Notes: a model not told the origin generated them from the sequence alone. DNA of 64,000 nt from Mariniflexile sp. TRM1-10 (GCF_003425985.1 NZ_CP022985.1:3084001-3148000), one strand, 5' to 3'. Shown: positions 51,426 through 59,278, counted from the first letter of the stretch. Numbers and translations are program-made.

Positions 51426-52826
51426 CAAGTATTTATCCCTAACTTTCCTAAACCCATCCAATCCCTGTTGCCACGATGCTTTTATGTCGGTTTCCGTTAA
51501 GCCATCTTCAATTTGCTGTTGCAATTTTTTTGTTCCTGCCAATTTCGTAAAAAACGAATTAAAGAATTCAGATTTATTTTGAGTAGCTCGATAGGCATTT
51601 ATTAGGTAACTTAAATCCAATCCGTTTAATTTTTTAGTATGGGATAAATTCATTCCGTAACAAACTTTATTTTGATATGGAGGCTGTTTAGCACCTTCGT
51701 TGGGTTGTGGGGTAAAGGAGTAAGTATATTTGGTTTTATCTAAAAACGGACTCCCAAACACTTGAAACTGTTTATCTGTTCCACGTCCCACACTCACATT
51801 CGTGCCTTCAAAAAAGCACAAACTCGGGTATAGGTTAATAGCTGTGTCGTTTGGCAAATTCGGACTCGGTTTTATGGGTAAACTATAAGCTGTTTGGTGG
51901 GTGTAATTTTTAATAGGAATCACTTTCAATTCACATGAAACACCATTTTTTAGCCATTTTTCACCGTTTATCATAGTAGCATATTCACCAATAGTCATGC
52001 CATGAACCACGGGAATGGGGTGCATGCCCACAAAACTTTTATGCTCCATTTCCAAAATTGGCCCATCAACGTAATGGCCGTTGGGGTTGGGGCGGTCTAA
52101 AATCAGTAGAGGTATATGGGCTTCGGCACAAGCTTCCATGACATAATGCAATGAGGAAATATAGGTGTAAAACCGTGCGCCGACATCTTGAATATCAAAA
52201 ACCATCACATCAATATGTTTAAGTTGTTCTGGTTTCGGCTTTTTATTATCACCATAAAGCGACACAATAGGAACACCCGTTTTGGTATCCACACCATCCT
52301 TAATATGTTCGCCAGCATCGGCAGTCCCCCTAAAACCATGCTCCGGGGCAAAAACGGTTTTTATGTTTATGTTTCGTGATAGTAAGGAATCTACTAGGTG
52401 GGTGTGGCTGGGTGTTGGGTGTTGGGTGTTGGGTTCTGGGTTCTGGGTACTGTGTACTGGGTACTGTGTACTGGGTTTTAGGTCTTGGGTCTTGGGTCTT
52501 GTCTCTTGGTTCTTGTCTCTTGTCTCTTGTCTCTCGTCTCTCGTCTCATGTCTCTCTTTAAAGATAACTGACGTCTGATTAGCCACAATACCAACACGTT
52601 TGCCTTTTAGCAATGGTAAATAAGCATCTGTTTGGTTTGCACCGACTATGGTTGTTGGTTGTTGGTTGTTGGTTGTTGGGTCTTGTCTCTTGTCTCTTGT
52701 CTCTTGTCTCTTGTCTCTTGACTCTTCCGTCTTTAAACTCTCAATTTTCTCCTTCGAAAAGTTTCCGCAAGAAATCATTCCTAAAACAAATAATAAAACT
52801 GTATTTTTGACAACATTAAACCGCAT
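51414..52826 (-). CDS. namZ: NamZ-like exo-beta-N-acetylmuramidase lipoprotein (DUF1343) with two repeat insertions
   Basis: A 470-residue lipoprotein (lipobox LGMISC, Cys20). GKRVGIVANQTSVIF, VFAPEHGFRG, DIQDVGARFYTY and LDRPNPNGH are the DUF1343/NamZ signatures. The family removes N-acetylmuramic acid from peptidoglycan fragments. Residues 34-59 and 91-142 (ETRDKRQ- and TQNPEPNTQHP-type) are translated word repeats: 78 and 156 bases, both in frame. They sit before the first strand and in the loop after ANQTSVIF, so the fold may survive. The stop lies in track F. Confidence 0.9.
   Translation of the reverse strand: MRFNVVKNTVLLFVLGMISCGNFSKEKIESLKTEESRDKRQETRDKRQDPTTNNQQPTTIVGANQTDAYLPLLKGKRVGIVANQTSVIFKERHETRDERQETRDKNQETRPKTQDLKPSTQYPVHSTQNPEPNTQHPTPSHTHLVDSLLSRNINIKTVFAPEHGFRGTADAGEHIKDGVDTKTGVPIVSLYGDNKKPKPEQLKHIDVMVFDIQDVGARFYTYISSLHYVMEACAEAHIPLLILDRPNPNGHYVDGPILEMEHKSFVGMHPIPVVHGMTIGEYATMINGEKWLKNGVSCELKVIPIKNYTHQTAYSLPIKPSPNLPNDTAINLYPSLCFFEGTNVSVGRGTDKQFQVFGSPFLDKTKYTYSFTPQPNEGAKQPPYQNKVCYGMNLSHTKKLNGLDLSYLINAYRATQNKSEFFNSFFTKLAGTKKLQQQIEDGLTETDIKASWQQGLDGFRKVRDKYLIYE
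52401..52556. repeat. Word-repeat track G inside the NamZ gene
   Basis: On the plus strand it reads in exact 7-base phase, drifting from GGGTGTT through GGGTTCT, GGGTACT and GGGTCTT to GTCTCTT and GTCTCTC. It encodes about 52 residues on the minus strand without a stop codon. Confidence 0.9.
52650..52727. repeat. Word-repeat track H inside the NamZ gene
   Basis: GTTGTTG words followed by repeated GTCTCTT heptamers. It encodes about 26 residues on the minus strand, including a repeated DKRQ. Its vocabulary matches track G. Confidence 0.88.
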
Positions 52827-52834
52827 AGTATATT

Positions 52835-54070
52835 TTGAATTACGAGTTTTTTTTAGCTAAACGTATAATAGGCAGCAAAGCGTATAAAAGTAGTGTTTCG
52901 GCACCAATAATAAAAATTGGTATTGCAGCAATTACTATCGGTATGGTGGTGATGATGGTTGCCATAGCAACAGGTATCGGGCTTCAGCAAAAAATCCGTG
53001 ATAAAGTCGTGGCGTTTAATGGGCATGTGACCATCTCCAATTACGATAGCAACAATTCGCAAGAAAGTTTATTCCCTATATCTAAAAAACAGGATTTTTA
53101 CCCCGAATTTAAGTCGGTTGAAGGCGTGAAACACATTCAGGCCGTGGCTTCCAGATTTGGTGTTATTCGCACCGAAACCGATTTTGAAGCAGCCTACCTA
53201 AAAGGTGTGGGTGCCGATTATGACTGGGCATACTTTAAGGACTTTTTAGTTGAAGGGAAACTACCGGATTATACCAAAGATAGAAACGAAGATGTTTTAA
53301 TCTCACAATATTTAGCCAATAGGCTCGGGTTTAAAGTAAACGATACCTTTCAAATGGTGTTCCCTAAAGAGGATGCCGAAAAGCTGCCCAACATCATTAC
53401 CTATAAAATCACAGGTATTTACAATTCGGGGTTTCAGGAGTTGGATGCGCAATACCTTTTGGGTGATATTCGCCATATCCAGCGTATTAATCAATGGAAC
53501 GACGATCAAATAGGCAATTTTGAGGTGTTTATAGACGATTACGACCAACTTCCCACAAAAGGCATCGAAATTTACCGAAGCACGCCATCAACGCTTAATA
53601 CCCAAACCATCACCGAAAAATACGCCTCCGTTTTTGAGTGGATAAACATTTTCGATAAAAACATTTATGGGATTATTGGCATCATGATTTTGGTAGCCGG
53701 CATCAATATGATTACCGCATTACTGGTTTTAATCCTGGAACGCACCCAAATGATAGGCATTTTAAAAGCCTTGGGAAGCAACAATTGGAGCATCCGGAAA
53801 TTGTTTTTATACAACGCCAGTTACCTCATTATACTAGGTCTTTTCTGGGGCAACCTGATAGGTTTAAGCCTGTTGTTTGCGCAAAAATATTTCAAGCTCT
53901 TCCCATTAGACCCCAGCGTATATTACGTCACCGAAGCCCCTGTTTACATAGGAGTGGGCTACATTGTGGCTTTAAACATAGGCACCATGCTCCTGTGTTT
54001 GCTCATGCTTTTGGTACCCTCGTACATCATCACCAAAATATCGCCGGTAAAAGCCATCCGCTTCGAATAA
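52835..54070 (+). CDS. ABC transporter permease, LolE/MacB-FtsX type
   Basis: A 411-residue permease with TTG start (MNYEFFLAKRI), divergent from the NamZ gene by eight bases. The order is one N-terminal helix (residues 24-46), a periplasmic MacB-like core of about 220 residues, and three C-terminal helices. FLAKRI and the ending PVKAIRFE are typical of flavobacterial LolC/E-like proteins. It probably takes part in lipoprotein release. No ATPase gene is adjacent; the FtsE/LolD-like ATPase at 40123 could be a partner but this is speculation. Confidence 0.88.
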   Translation: MNYEFFLAKRIIGSKAYKSSVSAPIIKIGIAAITIGMVVMMVAIATGIGLQQKIRDKVVAFNGHVTISNYDSNNSQESLFPISKKQDFYPEFKSVEGVKHIQAVASRFGVIRTETDFEAAYLKGVGADYDWAYFKDFLVEGKLPDYTKDRNEDVLISQYLANRLGFKVNDTFQMVFPKEDAEKLPNIITYKITGIYNSGFQELDAQYLLGDIRHIQRINQWNDDQIGNFEVFIDDYDQLPTKGIEIYRSTPSTLNTQTITEKYASVFEWINIFDKNIYGIIGIMILVAGINMITALLVLILERTQMIGILKALGSNNWSIRKLFLYNASYLIILGLFWGNLIGLSLLFAQKYFKLFPLDPSVYYVTEAPVYIGVGYIVALNIGTMLLCLLMLLVPSYIITKISPVKAIRFE

Positions 54071-54076
54071 TGTTTT

Positions 54077-54168
54077 GGGCGTTACCCTTGGGGGTCGCGC
54101 TATCCACTACTAGTTTTGGCTCGCTGCGCGTACTCGCCAAAAGCTATCCGTTTCTATCGCTAACGCAG
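54077..54168. repeat. GCGTTA-bounded hairpin repeat, copy 3
   Basis: Starts GGGCGTTACCC and ends CGCTAACGC. The centre is TTTTGGC-N15-GCCAAAA, a perfect stem. It is the inverted counterpart of 29637-29710 and begins six bases after the permease stop. Confidence 0.65.
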
Positions 54169-54171
54169 CCC

Positions 54172-54325
54172 CAATGTCATTAAGTTAAGCTTGTTTATTC
54201 TAAATAAGTTAAGCCTGTTTATTCTAAATTGTCACATTGAGCTTGTCGAAATGCTTAACAAAAAAGGACTTGATGGAGGTTTCGACTGCATTCCTGACCC
54301 ACTTCTCCTTAACTTAATGACATTG
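54172..54325. mobile_element. TIR-bounded MITE-like repeat, copy 2
   Basis: A 154-base element with CAATGTCATTAAGTTAAG-type inverted ends, in reverse orientation to 29317-29495. A TTTATTCTAAAT-AAGTTAAG unit is duplicated at its left end, and the middle is shorter than in copy 1. Like copy 1, it adjoins a GCGTTA-family repeat. Confidence 0.7.
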
Positions 54326-54430
54326 AATGTACCCCACATACAAAGACATTTTACAACCCTAAAACCTGTGTTTTTAGCAAAATTCTCGCAAAAAATCGAT
54401 GAAATGCACATATTTGCCCCATACCTTGTT

Positions 54431-54506
54431 CGACATTCCTTCGAGGATTCTTCGGGAATCCTTCGTAAAATAGGGGTTTTTACGAACAATCCTCGAAGGA
54501 ATGTCG
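54431..54506. repeat. Long nested hairpin
   Basis: Outer arms 54431-54449 and 54488-54506 are perfect 19-bp inverted copies (CGACATTCCTTCGAGGATT). Inner arms 54462-54470 and 54478-54486 (TTCGTAAAA/TTTTACGAA) form a second stem. It lies in 883 non-coding bases between the permease and the metalloprotease-like gene. Those bases otherwise hold the repeats listed and AT-rich DNA. Confidence 0.8.
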
Positions 54507-54841
54507 AAGGAGACTCGAAGAAAGCCCTAAGAAACACCTAAAATGGGGTTGGAAACAACTTGAATATTATAAAGAAATGTTTGTAGATGTAAATCAGATT
54601 GGTGTTGCGAAGTGAAAAAAATAGGTAAAATTCGGTGCAAAAAAAAATCATTTTGCAGCCAATCGACAAAAGTTTAAACCAGTTCAATATTTGGATTGAG
54701 GTGAATTAATAGTTCTATTTTTTTATAAAATGGATTCAAGGGAGTCATTTTACAGTCGATGTTAGGATATAGTTCCTCTAAACAATAGAAGTTTATATTA
54801 AAACTATTGAATTTTATAATAAAAACATTACATTTATGTAG

Positions 54842-54930
54842 GGCAATTTATTGAAAAGTAATATATTGCATACATAAATAGTGTAGCTATAATTGTGTTG
54901 CTATTTATTGTGGTTGTACGAAGATTATTA
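54842..54930. repeat. Cassette-spacer-like repeat, right half (R0)
   Basis: Matches the right part of the spacers at 58441-58614 and 59922-60120: AAAGTAATATATTGCATAC, then TATAATTGTGTTGCT and TTGTGGTTGTA. It ends about 24 bases before the next ATG. The left part with the GAAGTC hairpin is not seen. Confidence 0.7.
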
Positions 54931-54953
54931 ACTAGGTTTTAACAACGGAACAT

Positions 54954-56720
54954 ATGAAAAACAAATTGAGAAAATTACTCAGGTTCGGACTTACATCATT
55001 TGCAATTGGACTATTACTTACCAATTGTGAAAAAGATAGCGCCCAAGAAGAAACCATTTCAGTTGATGAGCAAGAGCCAACCCTAACTCTCAAGCATTAT
55101 TCAAAAACAAATATTGAAAAAAACACCAAGCTTGTTTCAAGGTTAAAGGAATTCAACAACGAACTCATTAAAAACAAATCAGCCAAACAGACAGGCAAAA
55201 ACGTCTACAACAAAGAATACGACTTTACCATATATACAGATTCGGCCACATACATACAAAACGGCGATTACCATTCCTACACCTTTCCCATAATTCAGGG
55301 AGCTGACGAGAAAATAACCAATGTCATGTTCGAGCTGAACGACCAAAACGAATATGACGCCTATTTGGTAAATTACGATTATTCTGCAAATGAGTTAAAA
55401 TATAAAGATTTTAAATCTTTATCAATGAAAACCTCTATCAAACCTTTAAATTTATCTTTCAGTTCGCTATTTTCAAAAACAAAAACAGCATATGTATGTG
55501 TTTATTCCTATGAATATGTTAGAACCGGATCCCATTTCACAAATGGTGATAGTAATTTAATTGAATTTGACTATGGTTGGGTACTAACCGCCGGACATTG
55601 CGAAACTGTTCTTTATTATGACGAAGATTATAAGGAATATCATGAAGGTAATACGGCTACCATAACTATTGGTGGAACTACTTATGGAGGCACTGGTGGC
55701 TCAACAACCTCACCTACGCCATCGCCTTTTGATAGTGAAGAACTGATAAAAATAGACATTGTTAAAAATAGATTAGGCTTGAACCATCCAGAAAGGTTAT
55801 GGATTGATAAATGGGAAAATGGGCAGTATGCCTTTCAATTATATGATTTGCTTAAAATAAACTCATTTTCTGCCGAAGCTATAGAGTTTGGTAATAATGC
55901 TATTGAGGCTTTAATGGTCGGCCAAGAGTTTGATTTTATAGAATCCTTCCGATCTCCATTTAATGTTGATTTAAGTGGAGTTAAACCCGATGTTGACCCT
56001 AATACGACTGAGCGTGATAAAGAGGTTTTTATGAATGTTTATAATAAACTTATAGAAACTACAGAGTTTAAAAAGTTGTTTATCGATGTTTTTGGAGAAG
56101 ATAGTAGGTTTACAGTTAAATTTGAAATTCAAGACAATTTACAATGTGGGGATGCGGAAAACCCAAATGGTTGTACGACTGCAATAATAGAATCGGTTGA
56201 TGGTAATCCAACTAGCATTAAAAATAATTTAATAACAATTTCAATAGATAAAACCCATTTAGAAACATCTTCATTTATAGATATAGCTAAAACTATAATT
56301 CATGAAGCTATTCATGCAAACATAACCTTACTTCAGGTTAAGGATAAAAGTTTGGCATTACCTTTGACGTATAGTCATTCAGCAGATACGTTTGCATACA
56401 TATTGAAAGAAAGATTTAATAATGATGATCACATTTTTATGGCTAACTATTATATACCAACTATGAGTGCAATTCTTAAATCAGTAATGCCATTGTTATA
56501 TTCGCCAGAAAGAATACAGCAAATACTTGACAGAACTATAATTGATATGACTGGCTCTGGTTTAGGAGAATTGGAAAAATTTAATTTTGAACATTTTTAC
56601 GAGCATTATCCTTGGTCTGGTTTGCATAAAACATCAGAATTTGCGGCTAATTTCGTCATTCAAAGAGATTATGCTTTATATATTGGCTATGTTCTCATAG
56701 CAAGAGAGTTTGGACATTAA
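54954..56720 (+). CDS. Lipoprotein with HExxH metalloprotease-like motif
   Basis: A 588-residue lipoprotein (lipobox LLLTNC, Cys25). The first 200 residues resemble other Bacteroidota surface lipoproteins without a named domain. The C-terminal part contains IIHEAIHANI near residue 448, an HExxH zinc-protease motif, with an Asp/Glu-rich region after it. LTAGHC near residue 212 looks like the histidine loop of trypsin-like proteases, but no matching Asp or GDSGG is seen. A secreted peptidase is likely but unproven. It is preceded by a spacer-like repeat. Confidence 0.7.
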   Translation: MKNKLRKLLRFGLTSFAIGLLLTNCEKDSAQEETISVDEQEPTLTLKHYSKTNIEKNTKLVSRLKEFNNELIKNKSAKQTGKNVYNKEYDFTIYTDSATYIQNGDYHSYTFPIIQGADEKITNVMFELNDQNEYDAYLVNYDYSANELKYKDFKSLSMKTSIKPLNLSFSSLFSKTKTAYVCVYSYEYVRTGSHFTNGDSNLIEFDYGWVLTAGHCETVLYYDEDYKEYHEGNTATITIGGTTYGGTGGSTTSPTPSPFDSEELIKIDIVKNRLGLNHPERLWIDKWENGQYAFQLYDLLKINSFSAEAIEFGNNAIEALMVGQEFDFIESFRSPFNVDLSGVKPDVDPNTTERDKEVFMNVYNKLIETTEFKKLFIDVFGEDSRFTVKFEIQDNLQCGDAENPNGCTTAIIESVDGNPTSIKNNLITISIDKTHLETSSFIDIAKTIIHEAIHANITLLQVKDKSLALPLTYSHSADTFAYILKERFNNDDHIFMANYYIPTMSAILKSVMPLLYSPERIQQILDRTIIDMTGSGLGELEKFNFEHFYEHYPWSGLHKTSEFAANFVIQRDYALYIGYVLIAREFGH

Positions 56721-56731
56721 CTACCATAATT

Positions 56732-57211
56732 ATGAATAAATCAATATTAAAAATAATTGTTTTTCTTATTAGTGGCTTAACATTGTACGCTCAAGATTTA
56801 GAGGCGGTTTTAAAAGCCGACACCATTTATGTTAACATAAATAAAGGTTTTTCTGTACATGAAAATAAAAGTAAAAAGTCTGTTCATCTTCCTTGTTTTT
56901 ATTATTCCTATTATGATAATGATATAAAAGAAGGCATATCATTTTATACCTGTAAATGGCTTAACGAAGAGCCACCAGAAATAAAAATATTAAGCCCCTC
57001 TTTTCTGAGTGATAAAACAGTTATTGATTTAGATTTTATAAAAAGAGTAGACATTAAAATTATTTCAAGAAAATTTAGAAAAAAAATATTTTATGTCATA
57101 AAAGATATCGCTTGCAACAAAATAGAACTTACTGAAGCAGAATTTAACAGCACCTATAGCTCTGTAAACGATTATAAAAGAACTTATATTGAGGAAAAAT
57201 CAAAAGAATAA
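56732..57211 (+). CDS. Small secreted protein of unknown function
   Basis: A 159-residue protein with signal peptide NKSILKIIVFLISGLTLYA and AQDLEA after it. The mature part is rich in Lys, Ile and Tyr. No family is recognised. It starts 11 bases after the metalloprotease-like gene and is closed by a strong terminator, so the two form a unit. It could be a partner or inhibitor of that protein, though nothing in the sequence shows this. Confidence 0.7.
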   Translation: MNKSILKIIVFLISGLTLYAQDLEAVLKADTIYVNINKGFSVHENKSKKSVHLPCFYYSYYDNDIKEGISFYTCKWLNEEPPEIKILSPSFLSDKTVIDLDFIKRVDIKIISRKFRKKIFYVIKDIACNKIELTEAEFNSTYSSVNDYKRTYIEEKSKE

Positions 57212-57240
57212 ATAAAAAAGTACTGCTTATAATCGAGTAG

Positions 57241-57270
57241 AAAGCCGCTCTCAAGCGGCTTTGTTTTTTG
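57241..57270 (+). terminator. Intrinsic terminator
   Basis: AAAGCCGCT and AGCGGCTTT form a perfect 9-bp stem with a 4-nt loop, followed by TGTTTTTT. It lies 30 bases past the secreted-protein gene. Confidence 0.88.
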
Positions 57271-57312
57271 ATTAGGCTCATGTGAAGTTGAAATTTGGGA
57301 TCATCCAAACCA

Positions 57313-57516
57313 TTACAATCCTGAGTTTCTCTTTGTTGGATGCATGGCTTGATGCTCTTTAAACTCCCCGATTTCGTCCTTTAAGGTTTTGTTGAGGTTT
57401 TGGAGCAGGTTGTTTTGGAATTTCATAATACCAATTAAATCGTGCATGGCGTTTAGGTTTTCTAATTGTTTGAAGACTATCTCTTCTAAATGGGCTTTGG
57501 TGTATCTTGTGCTCAT
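57313..57516 (-). CDS. Small helical protein
   Basis: A 67-residue frame with ATG start. It is helical and rich in Asn, Leu and Glu (QLENLNAMHDLIGIMKF), with no hydrophobic segment. It is divergent from an XRE-type HTH gene across 167 AT-rich bases. The amino-acid pattern looks protein-like, but I know no family. A real gene is likely but not certain. Confidence 0.5.
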   Translation of the reverse strand: MSTRYTKAHLEEIVFKQLENLNAMHDLIGIMKFQNNLLQNLNKTLKDEIGEFKEHQAMHPTKRNSGL

Positions 57517-57683
57517 AGTGCTTAATTTGATTTATATATTGTAATACAATACAAATATATACTATTTTATAATATTTCACAACATATTTTTATATTGTAA
57601 TTTCGTATATTAATATAAAGCAGTTAAATACGGTACTAAATATATTACTAGGCCATATAAAAAAGCTTTAAAATGACTTATAA

Positions 57684-57905
57684 ATGGTCAAAATGAACCG
57701 AATTAAAGACGTACTAAAAGAACAGGGGAGAACTCAAACATGGCTATCTGAACAACTTGGGAAAAGCTATGTAGTAGTAACAAACTATTGTAATAACAAT
57801 GCACAGCCAAGCATTGAGGTACTCCGAAAAATTGCAAACATATTGAATGTTGATGTTAGAGTATTATTAGTTCCGACAAAAGATAATAATCTAGAAGACG
57901 AGTGA
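57684..57905 (+). CDS. XRE-family HTH regulator
   Basis: A 73-residue single-domain Cro/C1-type regulator. RTQTWLSEQLGKSYVVVTNYC is the helix-turn-helix and PSIEVLRKIANILNVDVRVLL the following helices. The start is at 57684 or, with three fewer residues, 57693. It is the first gene of the cassette-like series and is followed 16 bases later by spacer R2. It may be an antitoxin-like or free regulator; no toxin partner is recognisable. Confidence 0.88.
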   Translation: MVKMNRIKDVLKEQGRTQTWLSEQLGKSYVVVTNYCNNNAQPSIEVLRKIANILNVDVRVLLVPTKDNNLEDE

Positions 57906-57921
57906 AAGGAAAACGTATGTT

Positions 57922-58037
57922 GCCACAACCCTGAGAAGTCTGTGATTTCGGGGCAATATAAAAGAAAAGCAAGCATATAAAAATGATATAACTACAATTG
58001 TGTTGTTGTTTGTTGTGGTTGTATGTTTGTTAGGCAC
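57922..58037 (+). repeat. Cassette spacer R2
   Basis: Left edge GCCACAAC, then CTGAGAAGTC-TGT-GATTTC hairpin, GCAATATAAAAGAAAAGC, ATATAAAAATGATATAAC, and the right hairpin TACAA...TTGTA. It ends GTTAGGCAC, 12 bases before the next ATG. It is a short form without the 60-base insert of R3 and R5. Confidence 0.8.
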
Positions 58038-58048
58038 AAGCTGAAAAA

Positions 58049-58429
58049 ATGAACATGAAATACGAAATACCAAACTCATATAATTGGTTCGCGAAATTGA
58101 ATCTGACTCAATTCATTCCATGGAATTTTGAAACGGAAATTAACCAGAATTCTTCAATAAACGAACGATTTAAAATTGAGTGCGAGCAAAACAGAGAAGT
58201 TCTAACCTTTGGACGAAGACAAGATATGGACACGTTTGTCGGATTTGAAATTGAGGATGGAAAAGTGACGGAAAATGTAATTGTTTTTCACCCATCTTTT
58301 GGGACAAATGTTAAAGGTTGGAATATAATCGAATCTGAACATTCAGACTTCTTTGATTTTATGCAAAAAAGAGTTTTGCCTGAAATGAAAGAATGGATTC
58401 CTGAAGATGATGTGAACGACTATATTTAA
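58049..58429 (+). CDS. Cassette ORF 1, unknown soluble protein
   Basis: A 126-residue acidic soluble protein. Starts at 58049, or at the next ATG at 58055. FIPWNFETEI and NVKGWNIIESEHSDFFDFM look like compact globular proteins of the SMI1/KNR4 or immunity type, but I cannot assign a family. It has no signal peptide. It is bounded tightly by spacers R2 and R3. Confidence 0.7.
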   Translation: MNMKYEIPNSYNWFAKLNLTQFIPWNFETEINQNSSINERFKIECEQNREVLTFGRRQDMDTFVGFEIEDGKVTENVIVFHPSFGTNVKGWNIIESEHSDFFDFMQKRVLPEMKEWIPEDDVNDYI

Positions 58430-58440
58430 AAATAAAATCA

Positions 58441-58614
58441 GCTCTGGGAAGTCTGCGACTTTGTAGCAATATAAAAGAAAAGCAAGCATATATAAGAAAC
58501 TACATTTTGCAATAAGGTGTTTAAATAGCTTATTAAAAAGTAATATATTGCATACGTAAATCGTATAACTACACTTGTATTGCTGTTTGTTGTGGTTGTA
58601 TGGTTGTTGCGCCT
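58441..58614 (+). repeat. Cassette spacer R3
   Basis: Left hairpin GAAGTC-TGC-GACTTT, GCAATATAAAAGAAAAGC, then a roughly 60-base insert with AATAAG/CTTATT arms and ATACG-TAAAT-CGTAT, and the right part ending GTTGTATGGTTGTTGCGCC. The next ATG is 21 bases on. Confidence 0.8.
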
Positions 58615-58634
58615 AATTTGATAAACCACAACTA

Positions 58635-59123
58635 ATGGGAATTTTAGAAACTTTCGGGTTTAAGAAAATATTGAACTTGACCGTAGATAAGGAAAAATCA
58701 AAATTCATTGAATTTTTGCAACAAAAAACCAAGCCGAATAGACTATTTTTCTTTGATATATTTGACCAAGAACAAAAGGAATTTTATGGAAAATTGAGTA
58801 TGGAAAAGTTCTGGTTACGAAAAAAAAGTCAAAGCTTATTTCCTGAAAGTCCATTTGCAAGTGCGGAAGGAAAAATTAAAAGTTCTTCGAATAAAACTGA
58901 ACTAGAAATAAAACTTATTGGATGGAATTGGTTCGTTCTTTTTTGGCTTTTGGGGATGTCATTAGTTTTTGCACTAGCATTAAATGATATAATCAGAACT
59001 GAATCATATGGTGTTCTTATAATTTTTGTGCCTGTTTATTTGATTTTATATTCGTTAGGAATATTTAAAATAAGAAAAGGAGTAAAAAAGTTGGAACATT
59101 ATATAATAACTGAATTAAAATAA
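58635..59123 (+). CDS. Cassette ORF 2, two-helix membrane protein
   Basis: A 162-residue protein. The N-terminal 95 residues are soluble and basic (FGFKKILNLTVDKEK). Two hydrophobic helices, WFVLFWLLGMSLVFALAL and VLIIFVPVYLILYSLGIF, lie near residues 98 and 125. A polar helix ends the protein. No family is recognised. Bounded by R3 and R4. Confidence 0.7.
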   Translation: MGILETFGFKKILNLTVDKEKSKFIEFLQQKTKPNRLFFFDIFDQEQKEFYGKLSMEKFWLRKKSQSLFPESPFASAEGKIKSSSNKTELEIKLIGWNWFVLFWLLGMSLVFALALNDIIRTESYGVLIIFVPVYLILYSLGIFKIRKGVKKLEHYIITELK

Positions 59124-59129
59124 AAACGT

Positions 59130-59267
59130 GCTACAACAAGCTGGTAACCGTTGTACAAGCCAGCTCTGAAGTCGGTGACTTCATAACAATAAAAAAAAAC
59201 AAGCATATAAAAATGATATAACTACCATTGTATTGCTGTTTGTTGTGGTGGTATGATTGTTGTTCTT
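59130..59267 (+). repeat. Cassette spacer R4
   Basis: Left edge GCTACAAC. The hairpin GAAGTC-GGT-GACTTC is perfect. Short form like R2. In the right hairpin TACCA faces TGGTA, a compensating change relative to TACAA/TTGTA elsewhere. The next ATG is 12 bases on. An extra TACAAC/GTTGTA inverted pair lies at the left end. Confidence 0.8.
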
Positions 59268-59278
59268 AATAACCTAAA

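Noticed and set aside
52282..52860. Plus-strand frames antisense to the NamZ gene
   Set aside because: They arise from the GTCTCTT/GGGTTCT words and encode only repeated Leu-Val-Ser-Cys-type sequence; the minus-strand NamZ frame holds all family motifs.
53785..54183. 132-codon frame overlapping the end of the permease
   Set aside because: Shadow in a different frame of the permease, running into a repeat; peptide rich in His and Arg without family features.
54191..54541. Overlapping plus- and minus-strand frames of about 100 codons between the permease and the lipoprotein
   Set aside because: They lie across the MITE-like repeat and the long hairpin, and show no protein-family pattern.
55580..55610. 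Trypsin-like protease from the LTAGHC motif in the 588-residue lipoprotein
   Set aside because: No GDSGG and no fitting Asp follow, and no chymotrypsin-fold pattern is visible; kept only as a remark.
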